This document shows positions 1 through 7,309 of a DNA stretch of 64,000 bases, one piece after another (within the stretch, counting starts at the first letter, position 1; every line of letters starts with the position of its first letter). Location of the stretch: positions 1 through 64,000 of the forward strand of contig CAMTUU010000004.1 in NCBI GenBank assembly GCA_947085045.1. Direction: 5' to 3'. This DNA is from Pseudolysinimonas_A sp947085045. GTDB taxonomy: Bacteria > Actinomycetota > Actinomycetes > Actinomycetales > Microbacteriaceae. The notes beneath the pieces are model-generated. The model worked only from the letters and a program-made list of their open reading frames with translations, was not told the DNA's origin and did no database searches. Position numbers and translations under genes: made by a program.

Positions 1-51
1 CAGGGCCAGTCCGGCACACCGGGCGGCGGCGGGGGCGGGGGTGGCATGTGA
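1..51 (+). CDS. 3' end of a gene cut by the window edge (Gly-rich tail)
   Basis: Frame 1 is open from the window edge and ends QGQSGTP, eight glycines, Met, stop (TGA 49-51). Only 16 residues are visible, so no function can be given. The stop overlaps the GTG start of the next gene in a GTGA junction, which suggests translational coupling. A flexible Gly-rich tail in front of a type VII-style toxin gene would fit another secreted or WXG-type partner, but that is inference. Confidence 0.5.
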   Translation, partial: QGQSGTPGGGGGGGGM

Positions 52-410
52 TCGGCTCGACGCAGTACTACGCGATCCTCCACGACGGGTTCACCCGTGA
101 GTGGCCGAGCGGTCTCTACCGCCGCACCGTGATCGACGACGCGGGCGGGACCTCCGACGAGGCGTGGACGGCGCGCGGGCAGTGGGAGACGACGCTGTTC
201 TTCCGCGGCCCGGTGTTCGGCGACTTCAGCAACGACGACGTCGAGCGGATCGAGATCGACGCGGACGAGGCGGAAGCGGTACGGGCCCAGATCGGTGTGC
301 GGCCGCGGGGCGGCCCGTTCACCGACGCGGGACAGGCCTGGCTGCGCGAGCACCCGGACGACCCCGCCGCGAAGTACCTCGGCGCGACCGAAGCCGGAGA
401 TCTCGCGTGA
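48..410 (+). CDS. Small hypothetical protein upstream of toxin gene
   Basis: A 120-residue soluble, acidic protein with no signal peptide or membrane segment. The N-terminus reads like a small beta-rich fold (STQYYAILHDGF, then SGLYRRTVID), with WETTLFFRG in the middle and an acidic helix (DADEAEAVRAQI) near residues 73-85. I do not recognise a named family. Similar short proteins often sit beside actinobacterial type VII-secreted toxins. The GTG start at 48 overlaps the upstream stop, and its own stop TGA (408-410) overlaps the GTG of the toxin gene. It is therefore coupled on both sides and probably serves as a partner, chaperone or immunity-like protein of that system. Its role is inferred only from position. 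Confidence 0.65.
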   Translation: MIGSTQYYAILHDGFTREWPSGLYRRTVIDDAGGTSDEAWTARGQWETTLFFRGPVFGDFSNDDVERIEIDADEAEAVRAQIGVRPRGGPFTDAGQAWLREHPDDPAAKYLGATEAGDLA

Positions 411-3400
411 GCGTCTCACCTCGTGATGGCGCGACGGGCCAATCCGGGCTGATCATCCCCGAGAACATCCCGGGTGCGGATCTGGATCCGGCGAAGCTCG
501 AGGGTGTCGCGAGCACGTTGCGGGCGGCGGGCACGTCGGCATTGACGCAGGCGCAGGCCGCGGAGACGAGTTGGTCGGGGTTGCCGGCGGTGCTGGAGTC
601 GCCGGAGGGTCCGACGATCTACGCGGCGCTGGGCACTCCGAGCGAGGTGGCGGCGGCGATCGAGCGCAAGTTCGACAAGGTGTCGAATGCGTTGGACGAT
701 TTCGCGGCGCTGCTGGTGCCGATCAAGCAGACGTTCGAAGGCATCATGAGCGATGCCGTGGATTTCCGGGCGACGATCACCTGGGACGAGAAGGTGTGGG
801 TTTCTCCGTCGGAGACGAAGGAGTACGAGGCCAACGGCTCGGCGATGGTGTCGTCGACGAGTTACTCGACGTCGTATTCGACGGGGTCGTCGTTGGACGA
901 GGTCATCGCCTACCTGAAGGGTCGGGGCGAGTCGGTGCGGACGGTGAACGGGCGTCCGCAGATCCTCGCGCCGTGGACCGAGTCGAGTGAGCACGTCGAT
1001 CAGAACAACGCCCTGATGGATCGGCTGGCCGACGCGTACACGAGGTTGCAGAACGCGGAGGCGGACTGCGCGAACGCGATCAACCGGCAGCGGGAGGTGT
1101 GCGTTGCCGACGTGGAGAAGATCGAGGCGTGGCAGCTGAAGCAGTCCGGCGAGAACACGGTGGTGCTGCCGTGGGGTTCCCGGGTGGATGAGGACCGCAA
1201 CTGCGGCGAATCGTTCTGGTGGGGCGTCGGCAGCGCCGGCAAGGAGGCGCTCGAGGGCGCGGCCGGTCTGATCGGCTACAACGGGGTGCGCGGCGACTGG
1301 TCCTGGGATCAGGCCGGGCAGTCGTGGCTGGGCGCGGTGCAGGGCATCGGCGCGCTGCTGGTCATGGTCACCCCGCCGTTGCAGCTGCTGGGAATGGCCG
1401 GGGTGCCGGTGCTCAAAGAGGCCAACACGATGGGCCAGGAGATGGTCAAGGGCCTCCTCGCCTGGGACACCTGGGCCGAGAACCCGTCGGAAGCCGCCGG
1501 CCGGGTCCTGGTCAACGTCGGGTCACTGTTCATCCCCGGCGCGGGCGAGGTGGCCGCTGCGGTCAAGGCGCTCTCCGCCGGCTCCCGCATCGTCGATCTC
1601 GCGGGCGACGCCGCGCGGCTCAGCGAGGCCGGACTCGCGGCCCTCAACAAGCTCGACAACCTCGCCGGACCGCTCGACAACCTCGTCGGCGACGCCGTCG
1701 GCGCGGGCACCAAGGTCGACGACCTCGTCACCGTCGGCACCAAGATCGACATGCCCGACAGCGACCTCCTCCACGTCGGCACCAGGACCGACACCCAGCC
1801 ACCGTCCTCGTTCTTCGACGACAGCCCTTCCGGGCCGAAGCCGCACACCGATCAGCCCGGCACGCCGCCGACGCGCACCGAGGACACCGGCGGCCCGACG
1901 ACGCGCTCCGGGGACTCGGACACTCCGACCGGCGGTCATGGGGGTGGCGACGACGCCCCGACGGGTGGTCGTGGGGGTGGCGACGACGCCGCGACGGGCG
2001 GCCACGCCGGCGAGGACACGCCTCCGCCCGCGACCGACGACACCCCGCCGCCCGCATCCGGAGGCGACGACCCCGTCGACCCCCGTTCGCTCGACCGGAC
2101 CGACCCCAAGCTCGGCAACAATCCCGATGGCAGCTGGGACGGCAAGCCCGGCCTGCACCTCGATCCCGACGAGAACGCGATCGTCTCGCGCTACGCCGAC
2201 GAGAGCTTCGACATCGAGCAGCGCATCCGCCCCGAGCTGGACCGGATCGTCTCGGATGCCGCTCCCGACTCGCGCCTGGTGGGTCTCGACGAGTCGATGA
2301 AATTCGCCGACTCGCTCAAGGGCAAAGTCGCCGACGAGATGCTCGAGAACCCCGGCCTCACGGTCGAGGGTGCTCTCGCACAGGTGAAGGACTCGGTGCG
2401 CTACACCGTCGAGTCGAACGTCACCGATTACACGAGCACGGTCAGCCAGACCGTCGAGCGCCTGCGCGCCGAAGGCTACGAGCTCGTGAAGTTCAAGGAC
2501 ACCTGGGGTGACGAGGGCTACAAGGGCATCAACTCCAGCTGGGTCGACCCGGCGACCAACCGGGTCTTCGAGGTGCAGTTCCACACCGCGGAGAGTTTCG
2601 CGGCCAAGACCGCGAGTCACGACATCTACGACGCTCTGCGCACCCCCAACCTCCCCGCCGACGAGATCGCGCGGTTGACCGAGCAGACGAAGGAGATCTT
2701 CTCCGACCTCGAGATCCCGCCCGGTGCCACCGAGCTCGGCGATGTGATCCGGGTGGAGTCGTCCGGGTTGGATCTTCCGGGCGGTGCCGTCGACGACATC
2801 GGCGGGGGCCCGTCGCCGGATGCCTCTGGATCGGGTCCTTCGGTGGGCGGTGCCGCCCCGCCCGCACCCGCGGCGCGCCTCTACGAGATGATGGACGGCC
2901 AGGAGCACGCCTCGAGCTGGGCGCCGGAGCAGCTCGGCACGAGCCGGGTCACCGGCGACATCCTCACCGACAACCGGGTGACGCGCCAGGAGTTCACCGA
3001 CATCCTCAACAAGCCGCTGGACACGCTCGATGCGCGCGACTTCACGATCCTCCGCGATGTCGTCGACGACCTTCCGCCGCTGACGCCCGACACCGTCTTC
3101 CAGAAGGTCATGGATCAGCCCTGGATCGACGCGAGCGGCGACATCCGCGTCGGTCTCGGCGACGACATGGTGATGAAGAACGCCCTCGAGATGCGCGGTT
3201 CGGTCACGGTGGCCGACGACACCGCGCATCTGACCACGCCGCAGGCGCTCTACGACGGTCTGCGTCTCGACTACCCCGACACGCACTTCACCCCGGGCGA
3301 CGCCTCGTCGTTCGTGATGCGGTTCCAGGTGGACGACCCCGCCGCGATCAGTCCGAGCCTGCACAGCAGGTTCGGGGGCGACGGCAGTCAGGATGCGTGG

Positions 3401-3577
3401 AACGCCCCGTTCACGGGCAACGGCTTCCTGGGTGCGACCGATGACATCATCCCCGAGTACAAGGCGGCGCCGAGGACGGCGATCCGCGACGGAGCCGAGA
3501 TGTGGGAGATCCTGCCGGATGGCACTCAGCGGCTCTACGCGGTGCGACGCGGCGCGGAGTGGATCCCCCAAGGATGA
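407..3577 (+). CDS. Polymorphic-toxin-like protein, T7SS-style N-terminus, RelA/SpoT-like domain
   Basis: 1056 residues from GTG 407; the open frame continues upstream but there overlaps another gene, and the GTGA junction decides the start. Residues about 1-270 are helical and resemble the WXG100/LXG-like secretion part of actinobacterial type VII toxins. A typical block follows (SFWWGVGSAGKEAL, DWSWDQAGQSW, LLAWDTWAENP) with hydrophobic Ala/Gly stretches to about residue 450. Residues 475-570 are a Pro/Thr/Gly/Asp-rich hinge with 11-residue repeats. Residues about 587-775 resemble a RelA/SpoT-like nucleotidyltransferase (VKDSVRYTVES, GYKGINSSWVDP, FEVQFHTAESF, then a K..SHDIYDALR helix). 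The last 240 residues form a separate unassigned domain with FTGNGFLGA, IIPEYKA and GAEMWEILPDG. A secreted alarmone-synthetase-type toxin is plausible from the family pattern; the activity is not shown. The ATGA junction couples it to the next gene. Confidence 0.75.
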   Translation: MSVSPRDGATGQSGLIIPENIPGADLDPAKLEGVASTLRAAGTSALTQAQAAETSWSGLPAVLESPEGPTIYAALGTPSEVAAAIERKFDKVSNALDDFAALLVPIKQTFEGIMSDAVDFRATITWDEKVWVSPSETKEYEANGSAMVSSTSYSTSYSTGSSLDEVIAYLKGRGESVRTVNGRPQILAPWTESSEHVDQNNALMDRLADAYTRLQNAEADCANAINRQREVCVADVEKIEAWQLKQSGENTVVLPWGSRVDEDRNCGESFWWGVGSAGKEALEGAAGLIGYNGVRGDWSWDQAGQSWLGAVQGIGALLVMVTPPLQLLGMAGVPVLKEANTMGQEMVKGLLAWDTWAENPSEAAGRVLVNVGSLFIPGAGEVAAAVKALSAGSRIVDLAGDAARLSEAGLAALNKLDNLAGPLDNLVGDAVGAGTKVDDLVTVGTKIDMPDSDLLHVGTRTDTQPPSSFFDDSPSGPKPHTDQPGTPPTRTEDTGGPTTRSGDSDTPTGGHGGGDDAPTGGRGGGDDAATGGHAGEDTPPPATDDTPPPASGGDDPVDPRSLDRTDPKLGNNPDGSWDGKPGLHLDPDENAIVSRYADESFDIEQRIRPELDRIVSDAAPDSRLVGLDESMKFADSLKGKVADEMLENPGLTVEGALAQVKDSVRYTVESNVTDYTSTVSQTVERLRAEGYELVKFKDTWGDEGYKGINSSWVDPATNRVFEVQFHTAESFAAKTASHDIYDALRTPNLPADEIARLTEQTKEIFSDLEIPPGATELGDVIRVESSGLDLPGGAVDDIGGGPSPDASGSGPSVGGAAPPAPAARLYEMMDGQEHASSWAPEQLGTSRVTGDILTDNRVTRQEFTDILNKPLDTLDARDFTILRDVVDDLPPLTPDTVFQKVMDQPWIDASGDIRVGLGDDMVMKNALEMRGSVTVADDTAHLTTPQALYDGLRLDYPDTHFTPGDASSFVMRFQVDDPAAISPSLHSRFGGDGSQDAWNAPFTGNGFLGATDDIIPEYKAAPRTAIRDGAEMWEILPDGTQRLYAVRRGAEWIPQG
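1935..2006 (+). repeat. 33-bp tandem repeat encoding 11-residue hinge repeats
   Basis: Two clear units with a 33-bp period start at 1940 and 1973 and encode GGGDDAPTGGR and GGGDDAATGGH, with a diverged half unit before them (DTPTGGHG). They lie in the linker between the secretion part and the RelA/SpoT-like domain of the toxin-like protein. They look like a flexible, expandable spacer. Confidence 0.75.
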
Positions 3578-4011
3578 CCGCGAGCACGGTTCCGACGAGC
3601 GGCTCGTATTACGGCTACCGCGGTGACGTCTACCCGGCGGTCGCCGTCGCGAAGGAATGGGTGGGCCTGCCGTTCGACGGCGCCATCGGGCGCTTCCCGG
3701 ATGCGATCGAGGTGCACGACCGCCCGGGGAGTGAACCGTGGGTCAAGATCCCTCGAGGCGCGCTCGACGGCGCCTTCACGCGACACGTCCACGCCCGCTG
3801 GCACGGGGTCCCGGTCGCCGTGGGCGCGGTGGTGCGGAACGGCCCGACCCGCGGGCGGATCACAATCGTCTACGAGGGGGCCGACCCCGCCGAGGCCGTC
3901 GCCGCGGGGTTGCTCGGCGATCAGTACAACGGCTGGGCGGCCGAGGTCGACCCCGGCGAGATCGAGGTCGTCGCGGACGAGATGGTGTCGCGCCCGGTCG
4001 TGGAACGATAG
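3574..4011 (+). CDS. Hypothetical protein, candidate immunity partner
   Basis: 145 residues from ATG 3574, whose ATGA overlaps the toxin stop. The protein is soluble and probably beta-rich, with no signal peptide. It reads YYGYRGDVYPAVAVAKEW near the start, then HVHARWHGVPVAVGAVVR (about residues 70-87), then GRITIVYEGADPAEAVAAG and QYNGWAAEVDPGEIEVV. The middle resembles small acidic beta-barrel proteins seen after type VII toxins, but I do not recognise a named family. Coupled translation, small size and position directly after a polymorphic toxin gene are the standard hallmarks of an immunity gene, so that is the working guess. Confidence 0.65.
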   Translation: MTASTVPTSGSYYGYRGDVYPAVAVAKEWVGLPFDGAIGRFPDAIEVHDRPGSEPWVKIPRGALDGAFTRHVHARWHGVPVAVGAVVRNGPTRGRITIVYEGADPAEAVAAGLLGDQYNGWAAEVDPGEIEVVADEMVSRPVVER

Positions 4012-4014
4012 AGC

Positions 4015-4827
4015 GTGGCCGGTCTTCAGAAGCTGCTGCATCCCGGGATGTCGGCGCAGGTGTTCGAGTCGGGGTACGACCGCGTCGGCGGGTACGTGAT
4101 CGACGTCGCCGACGCGAACGCGCTCCCCACGCCGGAGGCGTTGCTCGCCGCGTACCAGCTGGGCGGGGAGTGGGGCGAATGGGTGGATGTCGTCCGCTTC
4201 GCAATCCCCGCGTGCGCCCAGCTGACCCGGCCCGCGGTCGTCGAGCGGCCGTGGCCGTCGTATCCCACCGGCTTCCTCGCTCCGGTCGGTGACGCGATCG
4301 TGCCGGTCTGGAATCTGTCCCTGACCCGCTACTCGCCGGGGTCGGAGCTGTGGCGCATCCACCGCGACGGCCGGCAGGAGCGCCTGCTCTGGTACGCCGG
4401 GGCGGCGCGAGGGTGGGTCGGTGCGCGCCGCTGGCGTCCGGCATCCCGCTTCGTTGGCCCGCGCGCGACATGGAACGATGTCGAGTACGCGGCGGACGTG
4501 GCCGGCGACGCGGTCGAACTCACGGCGTTCCAGGAGCAGACGGATCCGGCGTGGTCCCAGCACCGCCCGCAGACCTGGAGCCGCACGGTGCCTGCCGCCG
4601 AGTGCGAGATCTCCGAGCTCATCTTCTCCGCGTCGGTCGACGGTGTCGCGGTCCGCATCCTCGAGGTGAACGGCGACACCGCGCAGGTGCTCCTCGTCGG
4701 CGACGACCCGGAGGACGCACGCCGGATCGGTGCCGATCTCATCGACCCCGGGGTGTTCGTCAACCCGGCCGTGCCGGCCGCATCCCTCGAAGGCCGTCAG
4801 CTCGTCGCCAACGTGCGGCGCGGCTGA
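4015..4827 (+). CDS. Hypothetical protein sharing a motif with the toxin C-terminus
   Basis: 270 residues from GTG 4015, three bases after the previous stop. The N-terminal half contains GGEWGEWVDVVRFAIPAC and then GSELWRIHRDGRQERLL followed by GWVG. That block matches the end of the toxin-like protein (GAEMWEILPDGTQRLYAV, then AEWIP) in spacing and key residues. The C-terminal half (from about residue 165) is different and reads ELIFSASVDGVAVRILEVNG and VLLVGDDPEDARRIGADL. No signal peptide or membrane segment is visible. It could be a second immunity protein or an accessory protein that carries the same beta-strand module. Function unknown. Confidence 0.65.
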   Translation: MAGLQKLLHPGMSAQVFESGYDRVGGYVIDVADANALPTPEALLAAYQLGGEWGEWVDVVRFAIPACAQLTRPAVVERPWPSYPTGFLAPVGDAIVPVWNLSLTRYSPGSELWRIHRDGRQERLLWYAGAARGWVGARRWRPASRFVGPRATWNDVEYAADVAGDAVELTAFQEQTDPAWSQHRPQTWSRTVPAAECEISELIFSASVDGVAVRILEVNGDTAQVLLVGDDPEDARRIGADLIDPGVFVNPAVPAASLEGRQLVANVRRG

Positions 4828-4853
4828 GGGCCACCGGAGGACCCCGACGATCG

Positions 4854-4871
4854 GGCCCTTCGGGAAGGGCC
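4854..4871 (+). terminator. GC hairpin after the toxin operon
   Basis: A perfect 8-bp inverted repeat with a 2-base loop (GGCCCTTC, GG, GAAGGGCC) lies 26 bases after the stop of the last gene of the coupled set. It has no T tract, so it may be an intrinsic terminator of the actinobacterial type or an mRNA stabiliser. Confidence 0.4.
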
Positions 4872-4878
4872 AGCCGCG

Positions 4879-5195
4879 ATGACCGATGCCCCCACCGGAC
4901 TCCGGGAGCCTCTCCCGAAGCTCCCGCCGTACGTCGGTATCACCTGGAGGGGCGCGTCGCGCTCTCGCCGCAAGCATCCCCCTGCCGGGGCCGCTCCCGA
5001 CGACTCGCGATCCCCGGTTCGCGTCGGCGAACTTCACGGCTGGGGCGCTGTGGGTGATCGTCTCCGTCGCCGCTCCAGGCGGGCCATGGGTTCGTGGTCG
5101 GCCATCTCCGCACCGGAGAGGCGTGCGTGCGCGGGCCGGTCCCGTTCGGCGCCGCCCGCGGTCACCGCGGGAGCGTTTCGCGATGCGGCCGCGCG
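4879..5195 (+). pseudogene. Decayed ADP-ribosyltransferase-like toxin domain remnant
   Basis: No single frame gives a convincing protein, but two frames read in turn do. One frame from ATG 4879 gives LREPLPKLPPYVGITWRGA, which resembles the first catalytic strand (the arginine strand) of R-S-E type ADP-ribosyltransferases. A shift in frame then gives LPTTRDPRFASANFTAGALW and VIVS, like the central strand of the same fold. The downstream part looks scrambled and the catalytic E-x-E loop is not visible. It follows the toxin operon and precedes a Lys-rich gene on the other strand. I read it as the shell of an orphan toxin module. The ART assignment is tentative because only short motifs remain. 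Confidence 0.35.
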
Positions 5196-5199
5196 CGTT

Positions 5200-5349
5200 C
5201 TAGCGCTTCGTCGCCTTGGTGACCGCGTCGGTGTTGGCGGCGGAACGGTCGGAGGCGGCCTTCTTGTCGGCCTTGGCCAGGCGCTTCTCCTTCAGCGTCT
5301 TCGACGCCTCGGTCTTGCCGGATTCCTTACGCGCGGACTTGTCGCCCAT
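5200..5349 (-). CDS. Small Lys/Ala-rich protein (49 aa)
   Basis: A 49-residue reading frame from ATG 5349 to TAG. It starts MGDKSARKES and ends TDAVTKATKR, and it is almost entirely Lys, Ala, Ser, Glu, Asp and Thr. An AAGGAG ribosome binding site lies 8 bases before the ATG, which strongly supports translation. The protein is predicted to be highly charged, helical or disordered and cytoplasmic. Short Lys/Ala-rich proteins of this type are common and conserved in Microbacteriaceae without a known role; a nucleic-acid or stress-related function is only a guess. Confidence 0.75.
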   Translation of the reverse strand: MGDKSARKESGKTEASKTLKEKRLAKADKKAASDRSAANTDAVTKATKR

Positions 5350-5443
5350 GGTCGTGCTCCTTCGAGAGCCACGGTGACCCTAGGGGCCTGAGGCTACACC
5401 GCCCGCCTGCGGCCCCCCACCGGGCGGGGAGCCCGTGAGGCGT

Positions 5444-5796
5444 CTACTTGCCTTTGCCGTTCCCGTTGTTCCCGGAGTTGCCGTTCCCGTGGTCGCCGGA
5501 ATGCCCCGGGGTCTCCGCCGCGGGCTCGGGTGCCACCGGCTCGGGCGAATCGGTCACGCCGACATCGACGGAGTCGTCGGCCGCCTCGGCCGTGGGCTCG
5601 ACCGTCGACGTCACCGCGGTGACGATCTCCGTGACCCCCGCGACGGCTCCGGCCCCGGTCATCTCCGCCGCCGTGGCCACCGAGGTGCCGATGAGGATCT
5701 TCGCGATGATCCCGAGCCCGACGAACCATCCGAGCGCCCGCCTCGCCCCCCGAGTGATCGGGCTGCGGATCGCGTGTCCGGCGAGACGGTGGTCAC
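5444..5796 (-). pseudogene. Frameshifted small membrane-anchored protein after sigma factor
   Basis: The natural start is GTG at 5796, in a GTGA overlap with the sigma-factor stop. That frame (VTTVSPDTRSAARSLGG) runs into a run of six C at 5746-5751 (G on the coding strand), after which the sensible protein is in another frame. One extra G would join SAARSLGG to ARRALGWFVGLGIIAKILIG and on to ATAAEMTGAGAVAG. The repaired protein has one membrane helix and a long Thr/Glu/Pro/Gly/Asn-rich tail ending GNGNSGNNGNGKGK. This one-helix partner with a disordered tail is the usual neighbour of this type of ECF sigma gene, so it may have been an anti-sigma or surface-linked protein. The break could be real or a homopolymer error. 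Confidence 0.55.
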
Positions 5797-6283
5797 GGTG
5801 CGCCGGGTCGGAGCCGCCGCACCCCCGAGTCCTTCCGGAGCGAATCGAGAGCGCGGCGCTGCCGCGCTCTCACGGCCCCGGGACGCTTCCGGAGCCTCTG
5901 CGCGATCTGCTCGACCGTCAAGTCCGCGATGATGCGGAGCACCATCACGTCGCGCTGGGGCCCGGGAGTCGTGTCGAACACCCGAAGAGCCGAGTCGTCG
6001 CCGATCCGGCGCAGCGCGGCATCCTCGGCGCTCGAGACGACGCGGGGGTCGGTGCCAGCCGTAAGCTCGACGGTCTCACGCGGCGGTAGCGACGACGGAG
6101 TTCGTCGATGAGCCGTCGGTAGGCGATCGAGAACACGAAACTGCGGAACTCCGGCTCGCCGCCGACGACCTCCGCGAGTTTGTCGAAGGCGGCGAGGACG
6201 ACCTCGTTCGTCCGGTCATCGGGCTCGCGGTGTCTGGGCACCCGGAGCGACTTCGCGGACGACCATCTCGTGAGGGTAGCCAT
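5793..6283 (-). pseudogene. ECF-type RNA polymerase sigma factor, frameshifted
   Basis: The N-terminal piece from ATG 6283 shows the end of sigma region 2 (DDRTNEVVLAAFDKL, then FRSFVFSIAYRRLIDELRRR). It loses the frame near 6078-6088. The matching continuation is in the next frame: ETVELTAGTDPRVVSSAEDA, then region 4 (GPQRDVMVLRIIADLTVEQI, then RPGAVRARQRRALDSLRK). Deleting one base at the RRYRR/RETVEL boundary would restore one protein. Region 2.1 is also missing at the front, so the gene looks broken at both places. It lies just downstream of the winged-helix regulator on the same strand and is followed by a damaged membrane protein. A functional sigma factor is unlikely unless the reads are wrong. 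Confidence 0.65.
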
Positions 6284-6317
6284 CCGCGCGTCGCCCGGGG
6301 CAGACCCCGTGCGCGGG

Positions 6318-7031
6318 TCAGAAGACGTCGGGCGACGGGGTCGAGGCGTAGCGGATCGTGACGTCGGCGTGCCGGTCGAACCGGTAGCCCGCTCCGCGCA
6401 CGGTGCGCACGATGTCCTCGTAGGCGCCGAGCTTGGACCGCAGGCGCCGCACGTGCACGTCGATCGTGCGCTCGTTCGGCGTCTCCTCGTCGTCGGTGTC
6501 GCCCCACAGCGTCGAGATGATCTCGCTACGGTCGATCGTGCGGCCTTCGCGGAGCACGAGGAACTGCAGCAGCTCGAACTCCTTGTAGGTCAGCGGAGCG
6601 GTCTCGCCGTCGAGCTGCACGCGCTTACGGGAGATGTCGATCACGACGCCACCCTTCGGCTCGGGCTTCTCGGTGATGGTGGCCTGCCGGTGCTTCGCGA
6701 GCGCCGCCGGATCCTGCAGGGCGAGGCGGACGACATCCACATCGCGTCCTCCCGCGCCGAGCGGGGCGAGCGCGACCGACGCGTAGGTCTCGGCGCCGGG
6801 GACTGTCTCGGCGAGCACCCGCTTGATGAGTTCCACGATGCGGGGCAGGTCGGTGCCGGCAGCCTCGGCCTTGGCCTCGTCGATGCCGACGTAGAGGGCG
6901 AAGCCGCGAGCTTCGGTGCCCTCGGGCACGGCGCGGATGCGTTGCACGGGTGCGGGTGCGGGTGCGGGCGCCGGAGCGACCGGCGCGGGGCGGGCGGAGG
7001 GGCGGATGCTGTCAAGAGTTGCCAGAGACAT
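6318..7031 (-). CDS. Winged-helix transcriptional regulator (OmpR-type DNA-binding domain, no receiver)
   Basis: 237 residues from ATG 7031, chosen because AAGGA lies nine bases upstream; ATG 7076 is possible but has a poor site. Residues about 15-30 are a Pro/Ala stretch. Residues 40-115 are an unassigned domain (ARGFALYVGIDEAKAEAAG, then YASVALAPLGAGGRDVDVVR). The C-terminal 100 residues are a typical OmpR/PhoB winged helix (APLTYKEFELLQFLVLREG, RTIDVHVRRLRSKLG, IVRTVRGAGYRF). There is no phospho-acceptor aspartate domain, so it is not a classic response regulator. The N-terminal domain may sense something else or dimerise. The gene has its own long upstream region. Confidence 0.85.
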   Translation of the reverse strand: MSLATLDSIRPSARPAPVAPAPAPAPAPVQRIRAVPEGTEARGFALYVGIDEAKAEAAGTDLPRIVELIKRVLAETVPGAETYASVALAPLGAGGRDVDVVRLALQDPAALAKHRQATITEKPEPKGGVVIDISRKRVQLDGETAPLTYKEFELLQFLVLREGRTIDRSEIISTLWGDTDDEETPNERTIDVHVRRLRSKLGAYEDIVRTVRGAGYRFDRHADVTIRYASTPSPDVF

Positions 7032-7309
7032 GGTGTCGAATCCTTGATCGGACGGAGGCGGCGTGGGGTCATCCATCGCAGAACCGCCTCGGAGAGTGAG
7101 AGTCAGAGCGGGAGCCACGGAACGGGCTCGCGGGCGCCAGGGGCGCAGTGGCGTCTGTCACGCACACATTCGACAACACATGACCGCGCGCACATCCATC
7201 ACCTCGACGGAGGTCAGGGCGCGCTGAGGTGCGGTCATGCCCAGAAGTCTGACTCACCCGCGTCATGATTCGCAACCTCGCGACTCCGGGTTACGCCGGA
7301 CTGCGATCG
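7032..7309. other. 278-base intergenic region with a large inverted repeat
   Basis: No gene is seen between the winged-helix gene and upp. It contains the ribosome binding site of the regulator and, at 7179-7187 and 7231-7239, a perfect 9-bp inverted repeat (CATGACCGC and GCGGTCATG) that encloses a smaller repeat (ACCT, AGGT at 7201-7214). It could be an operator or an RNA structure in the leader of the winged-helix gene. Confidence 0.4.

Noticed and set aside
101..406. Upstream extension of the toxin frame
   Set aside because: It overlaps the 120-residue gene in another frame, is Arg-rich nonsense, and the GTGA junction at 407 gives a better start.
1523..3571. Long open frame on the minus strand opposite the toxin gene
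   Set aside because: Shadow of a high-GC gene: Arg, Val and His rich with no domain, no ribosome binding site and fully antisense to a convincing protein.
6952..6978. GGTGCG tandem repeat as a separate regulatory repeat
   Set aside because: It simply codes for the Pro/Ala stretch of the winged-helix protein.
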